DNA from: Anaeromyxobacter terrae
GTDB taxonomy: Bacteria; Myxococcota; Myxococcia; Myxococcales; Anaeromyxobacteraceae
Direction: 5' to 3'
DNA: 57,017 nt
Assembly: GCF_022690685.1 (NCBI RefSeq)
Contig: NZ_JALCYY010000025.1
Location: 21,938 to 78,954 of the forward strand
Shown here: piece after piece, positions 25,616 through 34,005 of the stretch
Numbering within the stretch: position 1 is the stretch's first letter
Layout: every line of letters begins with the position of its first letter
Notes under the pieces: model-generated
What the model was told of the DNA's origin: nothing
Seen by the model: the letters and a program-made list of their open reading frames with translations, nothing else
Databases searched by the model: none
Position numbers and translations under genes: made by a program

Positions 25616-25689
25616 TCGGGGAGACAGGATTTGAACCTGCGACCCCTTGGTCCCGAACCAAGTGCTCTACCAGGCTGAGCCACTCCCCG
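25616..25689 (-). tRNA. tRNA-Pro (anticodon CGG)
   Basis: All arms fold: a 7-bp acceptor stem CGGGGAG/CTCCCCG, D-arm with GGCTCAGCCTGGTAGAGC, anticodon stem CTTGG/CCAAG around loop TTCGGGA (anticodon CGG, for CCG codons), and T-arm GCAGG-TTCAAAT-CCTGT. Discriminator is A. CCA is not encoded. CCG is a common proline codon at this GC content. Confidence 0.95.
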
Positions 25690-25816
25690 ATGAAGCGCTT
25701 CGTCGGACGGATTCCGGGTCCCGGGAAGACCTCGAACCGACGTAAGGCGGCGTAGATACTGGAGTGCCGAGAGGGTGTCAAGGGGGAAGCGCAGGCCGGC
25801 TCGGCCCGCCGCTTCG

Positions 25817-28800
25817 CTAGAACACCGTCACCTCCGCGGACTCCGATCTGCCGTCGAGCTGGGCCTCGATCCGCACGGTTCCGGCGCGCTTCGCCAGGAA
25901 CTTCCCGGGCGCCGCGGGGTCGAACTCGACCACCGTCGGATCGGCGCTCCACCACGTCGCCTTGCTCGACACGTCGACCGTGGCGCCGTCCGCGAAGCGG
26001 GCGGTCGCGCGGAACCGGTAGCTCGTTCCCGCGGGGACCGTGGGCGCGACGCCTTCGAGCTCGAGGCGGTCGATGGGGGTGTTCGACACCGTCACGGACC
26101 AGGGCCACACCTGCAGCCCGGACGCCGCGGTGATGATGGCCGTCCCCGGAGCGACTCCCTCGACGACCGCGGGCCCGACCACCTTCGCCACCGCCGGGTT
26201 CGACGAGCTCCACGTCAGCGCCTTCTCGAAGTCGGAGAAGGTCGGGTTCTCGTAGGCGTTGAGGTACAGGCGCTCGTACGGGTGGAGGCCGCGCGGCCCG
26301 ATGTCCTGCGCGTACAGCCCGAACTCGCCCACGGGGTGCGTGACGTTCACGACCGTGGTCGCGGTCTTCCCGCCCCACGTCGCGGTGACCACCGCGCTCC
26401 CCATCTTCAGGCCCGTGAACGAGCCGTACTGGCCCGAGAACGAGGCCTCGACGACGTCGGCGGGGGAGACGGTCACCAGTGGCCCGGTCACGGCCCCCGC
26501 GCCGCTTCCCACGAGCGTCGCGCTGAGCTCCGCCGACACCCGGCCGCCGACGGGCAGCTCGTACGACGGGTAGCTGAATCGGAGGCCCACGACCTGCGGC
26601 TCCGCCGCCGCTGCGACCACCGGGACGGCGTCCGTTCCGATGAGCCCGTTCCAGGTCGCGTCGAGGGTCGCCATCCCCTCGGCGATCGCCTGCAGCTCCG
26701 GCATGGTGCCCGGCGTCCACGTGAGCGTCGCAACGCCCGGGCTCGAGGACGCAAACGTCGCGAGCTTGGTCACGTCCACGTAGTCGCCGCTGTCGAGCTG
26801 CACGTAGGCGCGCGGCGTCGTCTTCGCGCCCACCGTGAGCTGGTACGGGAGCGACAGGTAGAGGGTCTTCGGCGCCGCGGGCACGACCGTGCCCTGCGTC
26901 ACGACGGTCACGTCGTCGAGGCGCGCGCGCAGCTCCACCGTGCCGACCTTCCTCGCGACCACCGTCGCGCCGCGCACCTCGAGGATCGACGGATCGCTCG
27001 ACTCGAACGCGGCGAACGCCGTCGCCGAATAGGTCGCGGTGGCGGTCGGGACCGACAGGGTGAGCGCCGCCTTGCCGCCGAGCGGCACGGTGACGGGCGA
27101 GAGCGCGAGCTCCGCGGTGGGGGTCACCGTCGTGAGCGACACCGACGCCTGCATCGGCGCGCCGGCCGGGCTCGTCGTCGAGACGCGGATGGACACGGTA
27201 CCAGGGGCGAGCGCGCGCACCCTGCCCGGGCGCGCGGGATCGTCGAACGCGGCGATCGACGCGGCGCTCGTGGTCCAGGTGACCTCCCGATCCACGGGGA
27301 CGTCCACGTCCTGGCCGCCCACCGAGTACACGTACACGGCCCGATACTGGGCCGTGTGCCCGACCGGCAGCCGCTCCGAGGTGTACTGGAGCACGGGGCG
27401 GATGCCGAGCCCGCCGAAGCCCGGCTCGCGCACGACCGTGGCGGTCGCGGTCCCGAAGACGTCGCCGATCGCGGCGGTGATCTCGCCCGTGCCCGGGCCG
27501 GACGACCAGAAGCTGCCGCCGTTGACCGAGCCGATGACGCGGTCGCAGCGCCAGGTGACGAGGGTCGTCGCGTCGGTGGTGCGGCCGTCGGCGAGGTGGG
27601 CCGTCGCGCTCAGCTGCCGCGTCACGCCCGAGGCCGCGACGAACGACGCCGGGGAGATGGTGATCGAGGCGAGCGGCCCGAGCACCGTGATCGTCTTCGT
27701 CGCCGTCATCCCGCCGAACGCCGCCGTCAGCGTGGCGCTGCCGGGGCCGACCACGGTGGCGGTGCCCTTCGTGCCCGGCGCGTTGGAGATCGCGATCACC
27801 GCGGGATCGCTCGAGGACCACTCGGCGTAGCTCGAGACGTCCTCCGTCTCGACGACGTACTTCCCCTGCACGCGCGTCTCCGCCTTCACGTTCCAGCTCA
27901 CGCCCGCCGGCACCGACGCCGGCGCGTCGAGGGTGAACGACAGCGGCGCGGTCACCTGGAGGCTCGCGGTGACGGAGAGCCCCGCGTAGCGCGCCTCGAG
28001 GGTGGTGGTCCCGAGGCCGACCGCGCGGACGACCGTGTCGCCCGACCAGCCCACCTCGACGAGACCGACGGCGGGATCGGCGACGGAGAGCTTCGCCGAG
28101 CTCGAGACGTCGTAGCTCGAGCCGTCCGCGTAGCGCAGCCTCACCGTGGGGGGCGGCCAGGTGTAGGCGCCCAGGCCCATGGCGATGGCGGTCGCGTCGA
28201 GCGCGAGCCCGGTCGGCGCGTCGCCGGTGGCGGTCACCGCCGCGCGTCCCACCGCGCCGCCGTAGCTGGCGGTCACGGTGGCGACGCCGCCCGCGATCAT
28301 CGTCGCGACGCCGGCGGCGTCCACCGTCACGGCGGCCGAGTCGGACGACCAGGTCGCGAGCGCGGTCACGTCGGCGGAGGTGCCGTCCGCGTGGAGCGCG
28401 GTGGCGCGGAGCGGATACGCGACGCCCACCGGCAGCGGCGAGGGGACGGGCTGGACGAGCAAGAAGATGACGCTATCGGAGGCGACGGTGAGCTCGGCCG
28501 ACGCGGACTTCCCGCCGAACGAGGCGCCGATCGTGCTCGCGCCGGGCGCGAGCGCACGGATGCGCCCCGCGCTCTCCGCCACGCTGGACACCACGGCCGT
28601 CGCGGCCGCGCTCGACGTCCAGTCCGCGAGGAGCGTCACGTCGCGCAGGCCGCCGTCGGAGTAGAGGGCGAACACGCGGGCGTCGAGCGAGTCGCCCGCG
28701 GCGAGGGTGAACGCGGGAGGCACGCCGAGGAGGAGCGAGGCGAGCGAGGCCGCTTCCACGGTGACGTGCGCCTGCGCGGAGAGGCCGGCGTAGCTCGCCC

Positions 28801-29347
28801 GCACGTCGGTGCCGCCGACCTTCACGCCCGACACCACGCCGCGCGCCACGGTGGCGACCAGCGGATCGACGCTCGTCCAGGTGGCGGCCGCGGTCACGTC
28901 GATCTCGACGCCGCGATCGGTGGTCCCGAGGCAGCGGAGCGAGACGGACTGGCCCGCGGAGATCGTCGCGCTCGTCGGATCGGCGCGGAGGGACACGAAC
29001 GTCGGAGTGTCCACGGTGACGAGGGCCGTCCCCTGGATGGCGCCCACCGCCGCGGTGACGGTCGCCGTCCCCGCGGTGACCCCGGTCACGACGCCCGCCG
29101 AGACCTGCGCGATGCCGCCGTTGAGCGACGTCCAGCTCGCCTCGGCGGTCACGTCGCGCTTGCTGCCGTCGTCGTAGGCGCCGGTCGCGGTGAGCTTCAC
29201 CGTCGCGCCCACCACCGTCACCGCCGTCGCGGGCGACACCGCGATGGAGACGAGCGTCGCGGGAGGCTTCGAGCCGCCGCTTCCGCCGCCGCTGCTGCAC
29301 GCCGCCGCGAGCACGGCCGCGAGGCCGAGCGCCGAGATCCGCCGCAT
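25817..29347 (-). CDS. Surface lipoprotein with 13 bacterial Ig-like (Big_2) domains
   Basis: The 1176-residue protein has a lipoprotein signal (ISALGLAAVLAAACSSGGGSGG). Then come thirteen repeats of about 85-90 residues, each beginning like LVSIAVSPATAVTVVG and containing DGSKRDVTAEASWTSLNGGIAQVS and a GTATVTA turn; this is the Big_2 pattern. Such proteins form extended rods for adhesion or cell-wall attachment. No enzymatic domain is seen. The start at ATG 29347 has GGAGGGGAAC upstream; an upstream in-frame extension has no signal peptide. The gene follows the next one on the same strand with a 110-base gap, so they may be co-transcribed. Confidence 0.88.
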   Translation of the reverse strand: MRRISALGLAAVLAAACSSGGGSGGSKPPATLVSIAVSPATAVTVVGATVKLTATGAYDDGSKRDVTAEASWTSLNGGIAQVSAGVVTGVTAGTATVTAAVGAIQGTALVTVDTPTFVSLRADPTSATISAGQSVSLRCLGTTDRGVEIDVTAAATWTSVDPLVATVARGVVSGVKVGGTDVRASYAGLSAQAHVTVEAASLASLLLGVPPAFTLAAGDSLDARVFALYSDGGLRDVTLLADWTSSAAATAVVSSVAESAGRIRALAPGASTIGASFGGKSASAELTVASDSVIFLLVQPVPSPLPVGVAYPLRATALHADGTSADVTALATWSSDSAAVTVDAAGVATMIAGGVATVTASYGGAVGRAAVTATGDAPTGLALDATAIAMGLGAYTWPPPTVRLRYADGSSYDVSSSAKLSVADPAVGLVEVGWSGDTVVRAVGLGTTTLEARYAGLSVTASLQVTAPLSFTLDAPASVPAGVSWNVKAETRVQGKYVVETEDVSSYAEWSSSDPAVIAISNAPGTKGTATVVGPGSATLTAAFGGMTATKTITVLGPLASITISPASFVAASGVTRQLSATAHLADGRTTDATTLVTWRCDRVIGSVNGGSFWSSGPGTGEITAAIGDVFGTATATVVREPGFGGLGIRPVLQYTSERLPVGHTAQYRAVYVYSVGGQDVDVPVDREVTWTTSAASIAAFDDPARPGRVRALAPGTVSIRVSTTSPAGAPMQASVSLTTVTPTAELALSPVTVPLGGKAALTLSVPTATATYSATAFAAFESSDPSILEVRGATVVARKVGTVELRARLDDVTVVTQGTVVPAAPKTLYLSLPYQLTVGAKTTPRAYVQLDSGDYVDVTKLATFASSSPGVATLTWTPGTMPELQAIAEGMATLDATWNGLIGTDAVPVVAAAAEPQVVGLRFSYPSYELPVGGRVSAELSATLVGSGAGAVTGPLVTVSPADVVEASFSGQYGSFTGLKMGSAVVTATWGGKTATTVVNVTHPVGEFGLYAQDIGPRGLHPYERLYLNAYENPTFSDFEKALTWSSSNPAVAKVVGPAVVEGVAPGTAIITAASGLQVWPWSVTVSNTPIDRLELEGVAPTVPAGTSYRFRATARFADGATVDVSSKATWWSADPTVVEFDPAAPGKFLAKRAGTVRIEAQLDGRSESAEVTVF

Positions 29348-29457
29348 GTTCCCCTCCCCGCGCCGCGCACGGCGCGCGTCCCGGCGTTCACGCTGGGATA
29401 CGGCGCGCGAGGGTATACAGCGGGTCAACGAGCGGCAAGGTTGCGGCCGCACCTACA

Positions 29458-30570
29458 TCAGAACCGTCCTGCCACCCCCGCCGAGAACCCGCCACCCTCG
29501 AGCCGCGCCACCACCGGCATCGCCATGGCCCCGGCGCGCGCGGCGGGCCCCTCGTCGTGTTCCTCGTCCCAGCCGCGCGAGATGTACGTCCCGACCGCGA
29601 GCCCGACGGCCATGCCGGCGAGGCCGGCCGCGCCGATGGCAGGGCCGTTCTCGGCGTTCGCGAACGCCGGGACCGACACGCCGGCGAGCGTGCCGAGGAG
29701 CCCGCCCGCGTCGATGATGAGCGACCGGCCACGGCTCATCTCCACGCGCCGCGCGACGAGCGCCATCGCGAGGAGTCCGGCGTCGGTGCTGGCGAGGAGC
29801 ACGCTCTCGGCGGTCTTGTCGCCCGCGTCCTCCAGGATCGCGAGCGTGAGCCCGCCCGTCACGAGCCCCCAGATGCCGCCGCTGTTCGTGAGCGCCACCT
29901 CGCCCGACGACGGGCTGCGCTCGCGCGTCAGGAGCGCCGTCGTGCCGAGCGCGGCGAGGCCGGTGCCGAGCGTCGCCCCCACCACCCCCTTCCCGTCCGC
30001 GTCGGCGAGCGCGGCGAGGAGCCCGCCGTTGAGCGTTCCCCAGTTCGTCGCCGACTCGATCGCCTGCGCGCGGCCCTCGGGCATCGAGGCGTGGCGGGTG
30101 GGCAGGATCGCGAGCGCCAGCCCGCCCGCGCCGCCCGCGATCGCGAGCGCGGAGTACACCCGCCCGTCGTCCGCGCCGGCGAGGAGGCCGCTCGCGACGC
30201 CGGTCCAGATGCCGTAGGTGGTGCCGAAGAACGCGAGCTCGCCGCGGCCGCTCCGGTCGAGGCGCGCTCGACGCGCGGGCCGCGGCCGCTCGAGGCCGGG
30301 CTCGTGCAGCACGAACTGCCCCCGCGCGCTCAGCGCGCGGCTCACCTCGGCGAGCGTGCGGGCCCGGTCGGCGAGCGGGCCGGCGTCGGGAGCGGCGACC
30401 ACCGCGTCGAACGCGCGCGCCGCCTCCTCGAGCTTGCCGTCGAGGAGGAGCGCCATGGCGGTGTCGTAGCGGGCGGCGGCGTCCGTTCCTCGGGCTTCGA
30501 CGGGCTCGGCCCGAGCGGGCGGGCCCGGCTGCGCGGCGGCGAGGAGAACGGCGGCGACGAGCGTCAGCAT
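29458..30570 (-). CDS. Glycine/alanine-rich membrane-associated protein, unknown
   Basis: The 370-residue protein has a signal peptide (MLTLVAAVLLAAAQPGPP) followed by a short tetratricopeptide-like helix pair (AAARYDTAMALLLDGKLEEAARAFDAVVAAP). The remainder is a series of Gly-rich hydrophobic stretches (GIWTGVASGLLAGADDGR, LNGGLLAALADADG, GIWGLVTGGLTLAILEDAG, GLLGTLAGVSVPAF) of similar length. The C-terminus, PVVARLEGGGFSAGVAGRF, ends in Phe, as in outer-membrane proteins. I do not recognise the family. A REP-like palindrome falls inside the coding sequence near residue 20. Confidence 0.6.
   Translation of the reverse strand: MLTLVAAVLLAAAQPGPPARAEPVEARGTDAAARYDTAMALLLDGKLEEAARAFDAVVAAPDAGPLADRARTLAEVSRALSARGQFVLHEPGLERPRPARRARLDRSGRGELAFFGTTYGIWTGVASGLLAGADDGRVYSALAIAGGAGGLALAILPTRHASMPEGRAQAIESATNWGTLNGGLLAALADADGKGVVGATLGTGLAALGTTALLTRERSPSSGEVALTNSGGIWGLVTGGLTLAILEDAGDKTAESVLLASTDAGLLAMALVARRVEMSRGRSLIIDAGGLLGTLAGVSVPAFANAENGPAIGAAGLAGMAVGLAVGTYISRGWDEEHDEGPAARAGAMAMPVVARLEGGGFSAGVAGRF
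30493..30522 (-). repeat. REP-like palindromic sequence inside a coding region
   Basis: GGCTTCGACGGGCTCGGCCC and the following GAGCGGGCGG resemble the widespread REP of the form CTTCGACAGGCTCAGGACGAGCGG. In the reading frame it encodes ARAEPVEAR, the peptide that this repeat usually leaves in proteins. Confidence 0.5.
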
Positions 30571-30674
30571 GCGGCGGCTCCGTCGCTCCCGGTGAACGGC
30601 CGTGGGAGCTGCCGGAGCCTACCGCATGGGCGGCGCGGCGCGAATTCGCGTCGCGTGACGGAGCGATCGCGCCC

Positions 30675-31994
30675 CTACCGCACGCACACCGCCTCGACCT
30701 CCGCGACCTCCTTCGGCACCGCGGCGGTCAGGTTCTCGTGACCCTCGGGCGTCACGAGCACGTCGTCCTCGATGCGGATGCCGACGCCGCGCATCTCCTT
30801 CGGCGCGCTCTCGTCGTCCGCGGCCACGTAGATGCCGGGCTCCACCGTGAGCACCATCCCCGGCACGAGCGCCCGCGGCTTGCCGTCGACGTAGTAGTCG
30901 CCCACGTCGTGCACGTCCATGCCGAGCCAGTGGCTGGTCCGGTGCATGTAGTACTTGCGGAACGACTTGTCGGCGATCCGCTCGTCGGCGCTGCCCTGGA
31001 GGAGCCCGAGCGAGATGAAGCCCTCGGTGAGCTTCCGCACCACGAGGTCGTGGATCGCGTCGAGGTTCGCGCCCGGCTTCACCGCCTCGATGCCCTGCTT
31101 CTGCACGTCGAGGCAGAGCTCGTAGAGGTCGCGCTGCGCCTTCGTGAACTCGCCCGACACCGGGAAGGTGCGCGTCACGTCCGCCGTGTAGAGCTCGTAC
31201 TCGCCGCCCGCGTCCACGAGGCAGACGTCGCCGTCCTTCAGGACGTCCGGGCCGGCGCGGTAGTGGAGGATGGTCGAGTTCGCGCCGGCGGCGACGATCG
31301 TGCCGTAGCCGGGGCCCGAGCCGCCGCGGCGGCGGAACGCGTACTCGATCTCCGCCTGCACCTGGTGCTCGCGCCGGCCGGGCTGGCCGTCGCGCATCGC
31401 CGCCATGTGCGCCTCGGCGGTGATCTCGGCCGCCTTGCGCAGCCGCCTCAGCTCGTCCGGCGCCTTCACGAGCCGCTGCTCGTGGAGCACGCGGCCGGGG
31501 TCCACGATCGCGCGCGGCGGGCGCTTGCCGAGGCGCGCGCCGGCCCGCAGCTCCTTCAGGACCCGCGCGAGCCGCGCGTCCCAGAGCGCGTCGTGACCGA
31601 CGCGGAACCAGAGCGTCTCCGCGCCCTCGAGCAGCCCCGCCAGCTTCGCGTCCATCTCCGCGACCGGGTACGCCTCGTCGGCGCCGTACTGCTCCTTCGC
31701 GCCCTCGATCCCGGCGCGGCGGCCGTTCCAGATCTCCTTCTCACGGTCGCGCGGCCGCACGAACAGGACCAGCTTCGCCTCGCCCGCGGGCGACGCCACG
31801 AGGACCGCGCAGCCCTCGGGCTCGTCGAGGCCGACCAGGTAGTGGTAGTCGCTGTCCTGGCGGAAGAGGTACTCGGTGTCGGCGTTCCGGAGCTTCTCTT
31901 CGGCGGCCGGGAGCAGCATCACGCCGCCCCCCTGGCGCGCCATCTGCGCGGCCGCCGCCCGGCGGCGCTCGGCGAAGGTCGAGTTGGAGTCCAT
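30675..31994 (-). CDS. pepP: Xaa-Pro aminopeptidase (M24B)
   Basis: The 439-residue protein is a creatinase-fold metallopeptidase. The N-terminal domain (FRQDSDYHYLVGLDEPEGCAVLV) precedes the catalytic domain. The two-metal ligands are visible: DAGGEYELYTADVTRTFP (both Asp), HRTSHWLGMDVHD (His), VLTVEPGIY (Glu) and GIRIEDDVLVT (Glu). It removes N-terminal residues that precede proline, in the cytosol. Length and domain order agree with the PepP family. The ATG at 31994 sits where family members begin. It is followed at 190 bases by the M61 peptidase on the same strand, so both may serve peptide breakdown. Confidence 0.93.
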   Translation of the reverse strand: MDSNSTFAERRRAAAAQMARQGGGVMLLPAAEEKLRNADTEYLFRQDSDYHYLVGLDEPEGCAVLVASPAGEAKLVLFVRPRDREKEIWNGRRAGIEGAKEQYGADEAYPVAEMDAKLAGLLEGAETLWFRVGHDALWDARLARVLKELRAGARLGKRPPRAIVDPGRVLHEQRLVKAPDELRRLRKAAEITAEAHMAAMRDGQPGRREHQVQAEIEYAFRRRGGSGPGYGTIVAAGANSTILHYRAGPDVLKDGDVCLVDAGGEYELYTADVTRTFPVSGEFTKAQRDLYELCLDVQKQGIEAVKPGANLDAIHDLVVRKLTEGFISLGLLQGSADERIADKSFRKYYMHRTSHWLGMDVHDVGDYYVDGKPRALVPGMVLTVEPGIYVAADDESAPKEMRGVGIRIEDDVLVTPEGHENLTAAVPKEVAEVEAVCVR

Positions 31995-32183
31995 GCCCGC
32001 CCATATAGCGCACTCCCGGCGGGAGCGCGGCCGTGCTGCCGTCGCGGGGCAGGCGGGCCTCGCTGGGGGCGCCTGACCCCACCGCGCGGAGGCGTCGAGC
32101 TCTCGGCGATGACTCCGGCCCAGAAGCGAAACCACTCTGGGTGGGGACGAGAAATCGATCGTGATTTCCGAAAGATGACGCAG

Positions 32184-33929
32184 CTACCTCCCCGGCCAGC
32201 GCGTCCCCGACCACGCCTCGAACGCCGCCCGCTGGGCGTCGGTCGCCCCCTCCTCGGGCTCGAGCCAGACGGTGTCCTCGGGCCACGGCGCGAGCGGCAC
32301 CTCCACCTCGACGAGCTCGTCCCGGCGGAAGACGGTGAGCCGGAGCGAGCCGCCTGGCCCCTTCTCGCAGAGCCGGTCCCACAGGGCGGCGCGGTCCACC
32401 CGGAACCCGCCCTCCGCCACGAGCTCGTCCTCGGCGTAAAGGCCGGCCCGATGCGCCGGGCTCCCCTCCTGCACCGACGCCACCGCGAGCTTCGGCCCCT
32501 GGGCGAGCTCGAGGCCGGCCCAGCCGGGCGCGGGGCGCTCGTCGCCGTTCTTCGCCGGCGCGCCGCCCTTGTCGTCGAACGCCTGCGCCGGCCGGCGCCG
32601 GAGCCGCAGGCCCACGAGCTCGAGGTCGAGGTCGAGCGGCTCGGTGCCGCGCACGTGGCGGTCGAAGAAGCGCCGCGCCGCGTCCGCGCCGAGGAGCTCC
32701 GCCGCCGCCTTCTCGACGCCGTCCTCCGGCAGGCCGCGCCCCTCGTACCGCGCGTAGAGCGCTCGCAGCAGCGCGTCGAGCGAGGACCCCGCCCGCCGCA
32801 GCGCGAGGTCGAGCGCGAGCGCGACGAGCTCGCCCTTCAGGTAGTAAGAGATCGCGCTGTTCCCGCTGTTCTCGTCCGGCCGGTAGTGCTTCACCCACGC
32901 GAGGAAGCTCGCCTCCTCGACGCTCATCTTCTTCGCGCCGGGGGTGCGCTCGAGCTGCGTGAGCGCGCGGCCCAGGTTCTTCAGATACTTCTTCGCGTCG
33001 AGGATGCCGGCGCGCGCGAGCGCGAGCCCCTCGTAGTAGGACGTCGCGCCCTCGAACCACCAGAGGAGCCGCGTGTACTGCTCGCGCCCGTAGTCGAACG
33101 GCACGAGCGCCGCGGGGCGCATCCGCTTCACGTTCCAGAGGTGGAAGAACTCGTGCGAGAAGAGCCCGAGCGTCTCCTCGTACGCGTCGCGCGGGAAGAA
33201 CTGCATGCGGCCCACGTTGAGCGTCGTCGAGCTCGCGTGCTCGAGGCCGCCGCGCCGCTTCTCGGTGAGGTGGAGGATGAACAGGTAGCGCTCGTAAGGG
33301 AGCCCGCCCATGAGCGCCCCCAGCGTCTCGACGAGCCGCCGGGCGTCCTCCGCGAGCCGCGCCTCGTCGACGTTCCCCCGCCCCCAGATGGCGATCTCGT
33401 GCGGCTTGCCGAGCGCGGTGAAGGGCACGAGCCGGTGGCGGCCGAGCTCCACCGGCGAGTCGGCGAGCTCGTCGTAGTCACGTGCGGTGAACGTGGTCGG
33501 CCCGCCGGGGAGCGCCGTCGCGACCGACCAGCCCACGGGCGGCGCGATCTCGAGGACGTGGGGCTCCTGCTCCCGCCCCGGCGCGTACAGGAACACCGCC
33601 GCGCCGTTCAGGAACCCGTGCGTGCCGTCGAGGTGGCAGGTCCGCACCGTGAGCTCGTTCGCGTAGACCCGGTAGCGCAACACCACGCGCTCCGCCCCGC
33701 CCGCGGCCACGCGAAAGCGCTGCTTGTCGAGTCGCTCGATCGCGAGACGGCGGCCCTGGCCGTCGTCGGCCTCCACGCCCTCGAGGTGGCGCGCGAACTC
33801 GCGCACCAGGTAGCTGCCGGGCGTCCAGACCGGGAGCGCGAGCTCCGGCGCGGGGCCGGGCCGCTCTAGGATCGCCTCGACGTGGAAGAGATGGGTGTGC
33901 GGTTCGGGGAGCGAGAGCCGGTAGCGCAT
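32184..33929 (-). CDS. M61-family metallopeptidase with PDZ domain
   Basis: The 581-residue protein has the M61 N-terminal beta domain (PVWTPGSYLVREFARHLEGVEA), the zinc site HEFFH (His259, Glu260, His263), and the third ligand Glu293 in WWFEGATSYYEGL. A PDZ domain near the C-terminus (LAVASVQEGSPAHRAGLYAEDELVAEGGFRVD) follows. M61 includes glycyl aminopeptidases. No signal peptide is present, so it acts in the cytosol. It is transcribed away from the BTAD regulator, with 76 bases between start codons, so the regulator might control it. Confidence 0.88.
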   Translation of the reverse strand: MRYRLSLPEPHTHLFHVEAILERPGPAPELALPVWTPGSYLVREFARHLEGVEADDGQGRRLAIERLDKQRFRVAAGGAERVVLRYRVYANELTVRTCHLDGTHGFLNGAAVFLYAPGREQEPHVLEIAPPVGWSVATALPGGPTTFTARDYDELADSPVELGRHRLVPFTALGKPHEIAIWGRGNVDEARLAEDARRLVETLGALMGGLPYERYLFILHLTEKRRGGLEHASSTTLNVGRMQFFPRDAYEETLGLFSHEFFHLWNVKRMRPAALVPFDYGREQYTRLLWWFEGATSYYEGLALARAGILDAKKYLKNLGRALTQLERTPGAKKMSVEEASFLAWVKHYRPDENSGNSAISYYLKGELVALALDLALRRAGSSLDALLRALYARYEGRGLPEDGVEKAAAELLGADAARRFFDRHVRGTEPLDLDLELVGLRLRRRPAQAFDDKGGAPAKNGDERPAPGWAGLELAQGPKLAVASVQEGSPAHRAGLYAEDELVAEGGFRVDRAALWDRLCEKGPGGSLRLTVFRRDELVEVEVPLAPWPEDTVWLEPEEGATDAQRAAFEAWSGTRWPGR

Positions 33930-34005
33930 GCGGTCACAATCTAGCCCGGGATCAACCGCGTGCCCGGGAGTTCTGTTAGCCTCTCGGCCCCAGGGGGTTC
34001 TCGCA

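Noticed and set aside
25775-30217. Very long plus-strand open frame opposite the Ig-like and membrane-protein genes
   Set aside because: It is antisense to well-supported genes with signal peptides and domains. The translation is low-complexity Arg/Gly-rich sequence expected from high GC.
32100-32180. Inverted repeat GAAATC...GATTTC between pepP and the M61 gene
   Set aside because: The stem is only 6 bp and has no T-run; too weak to call a terminator or operator.
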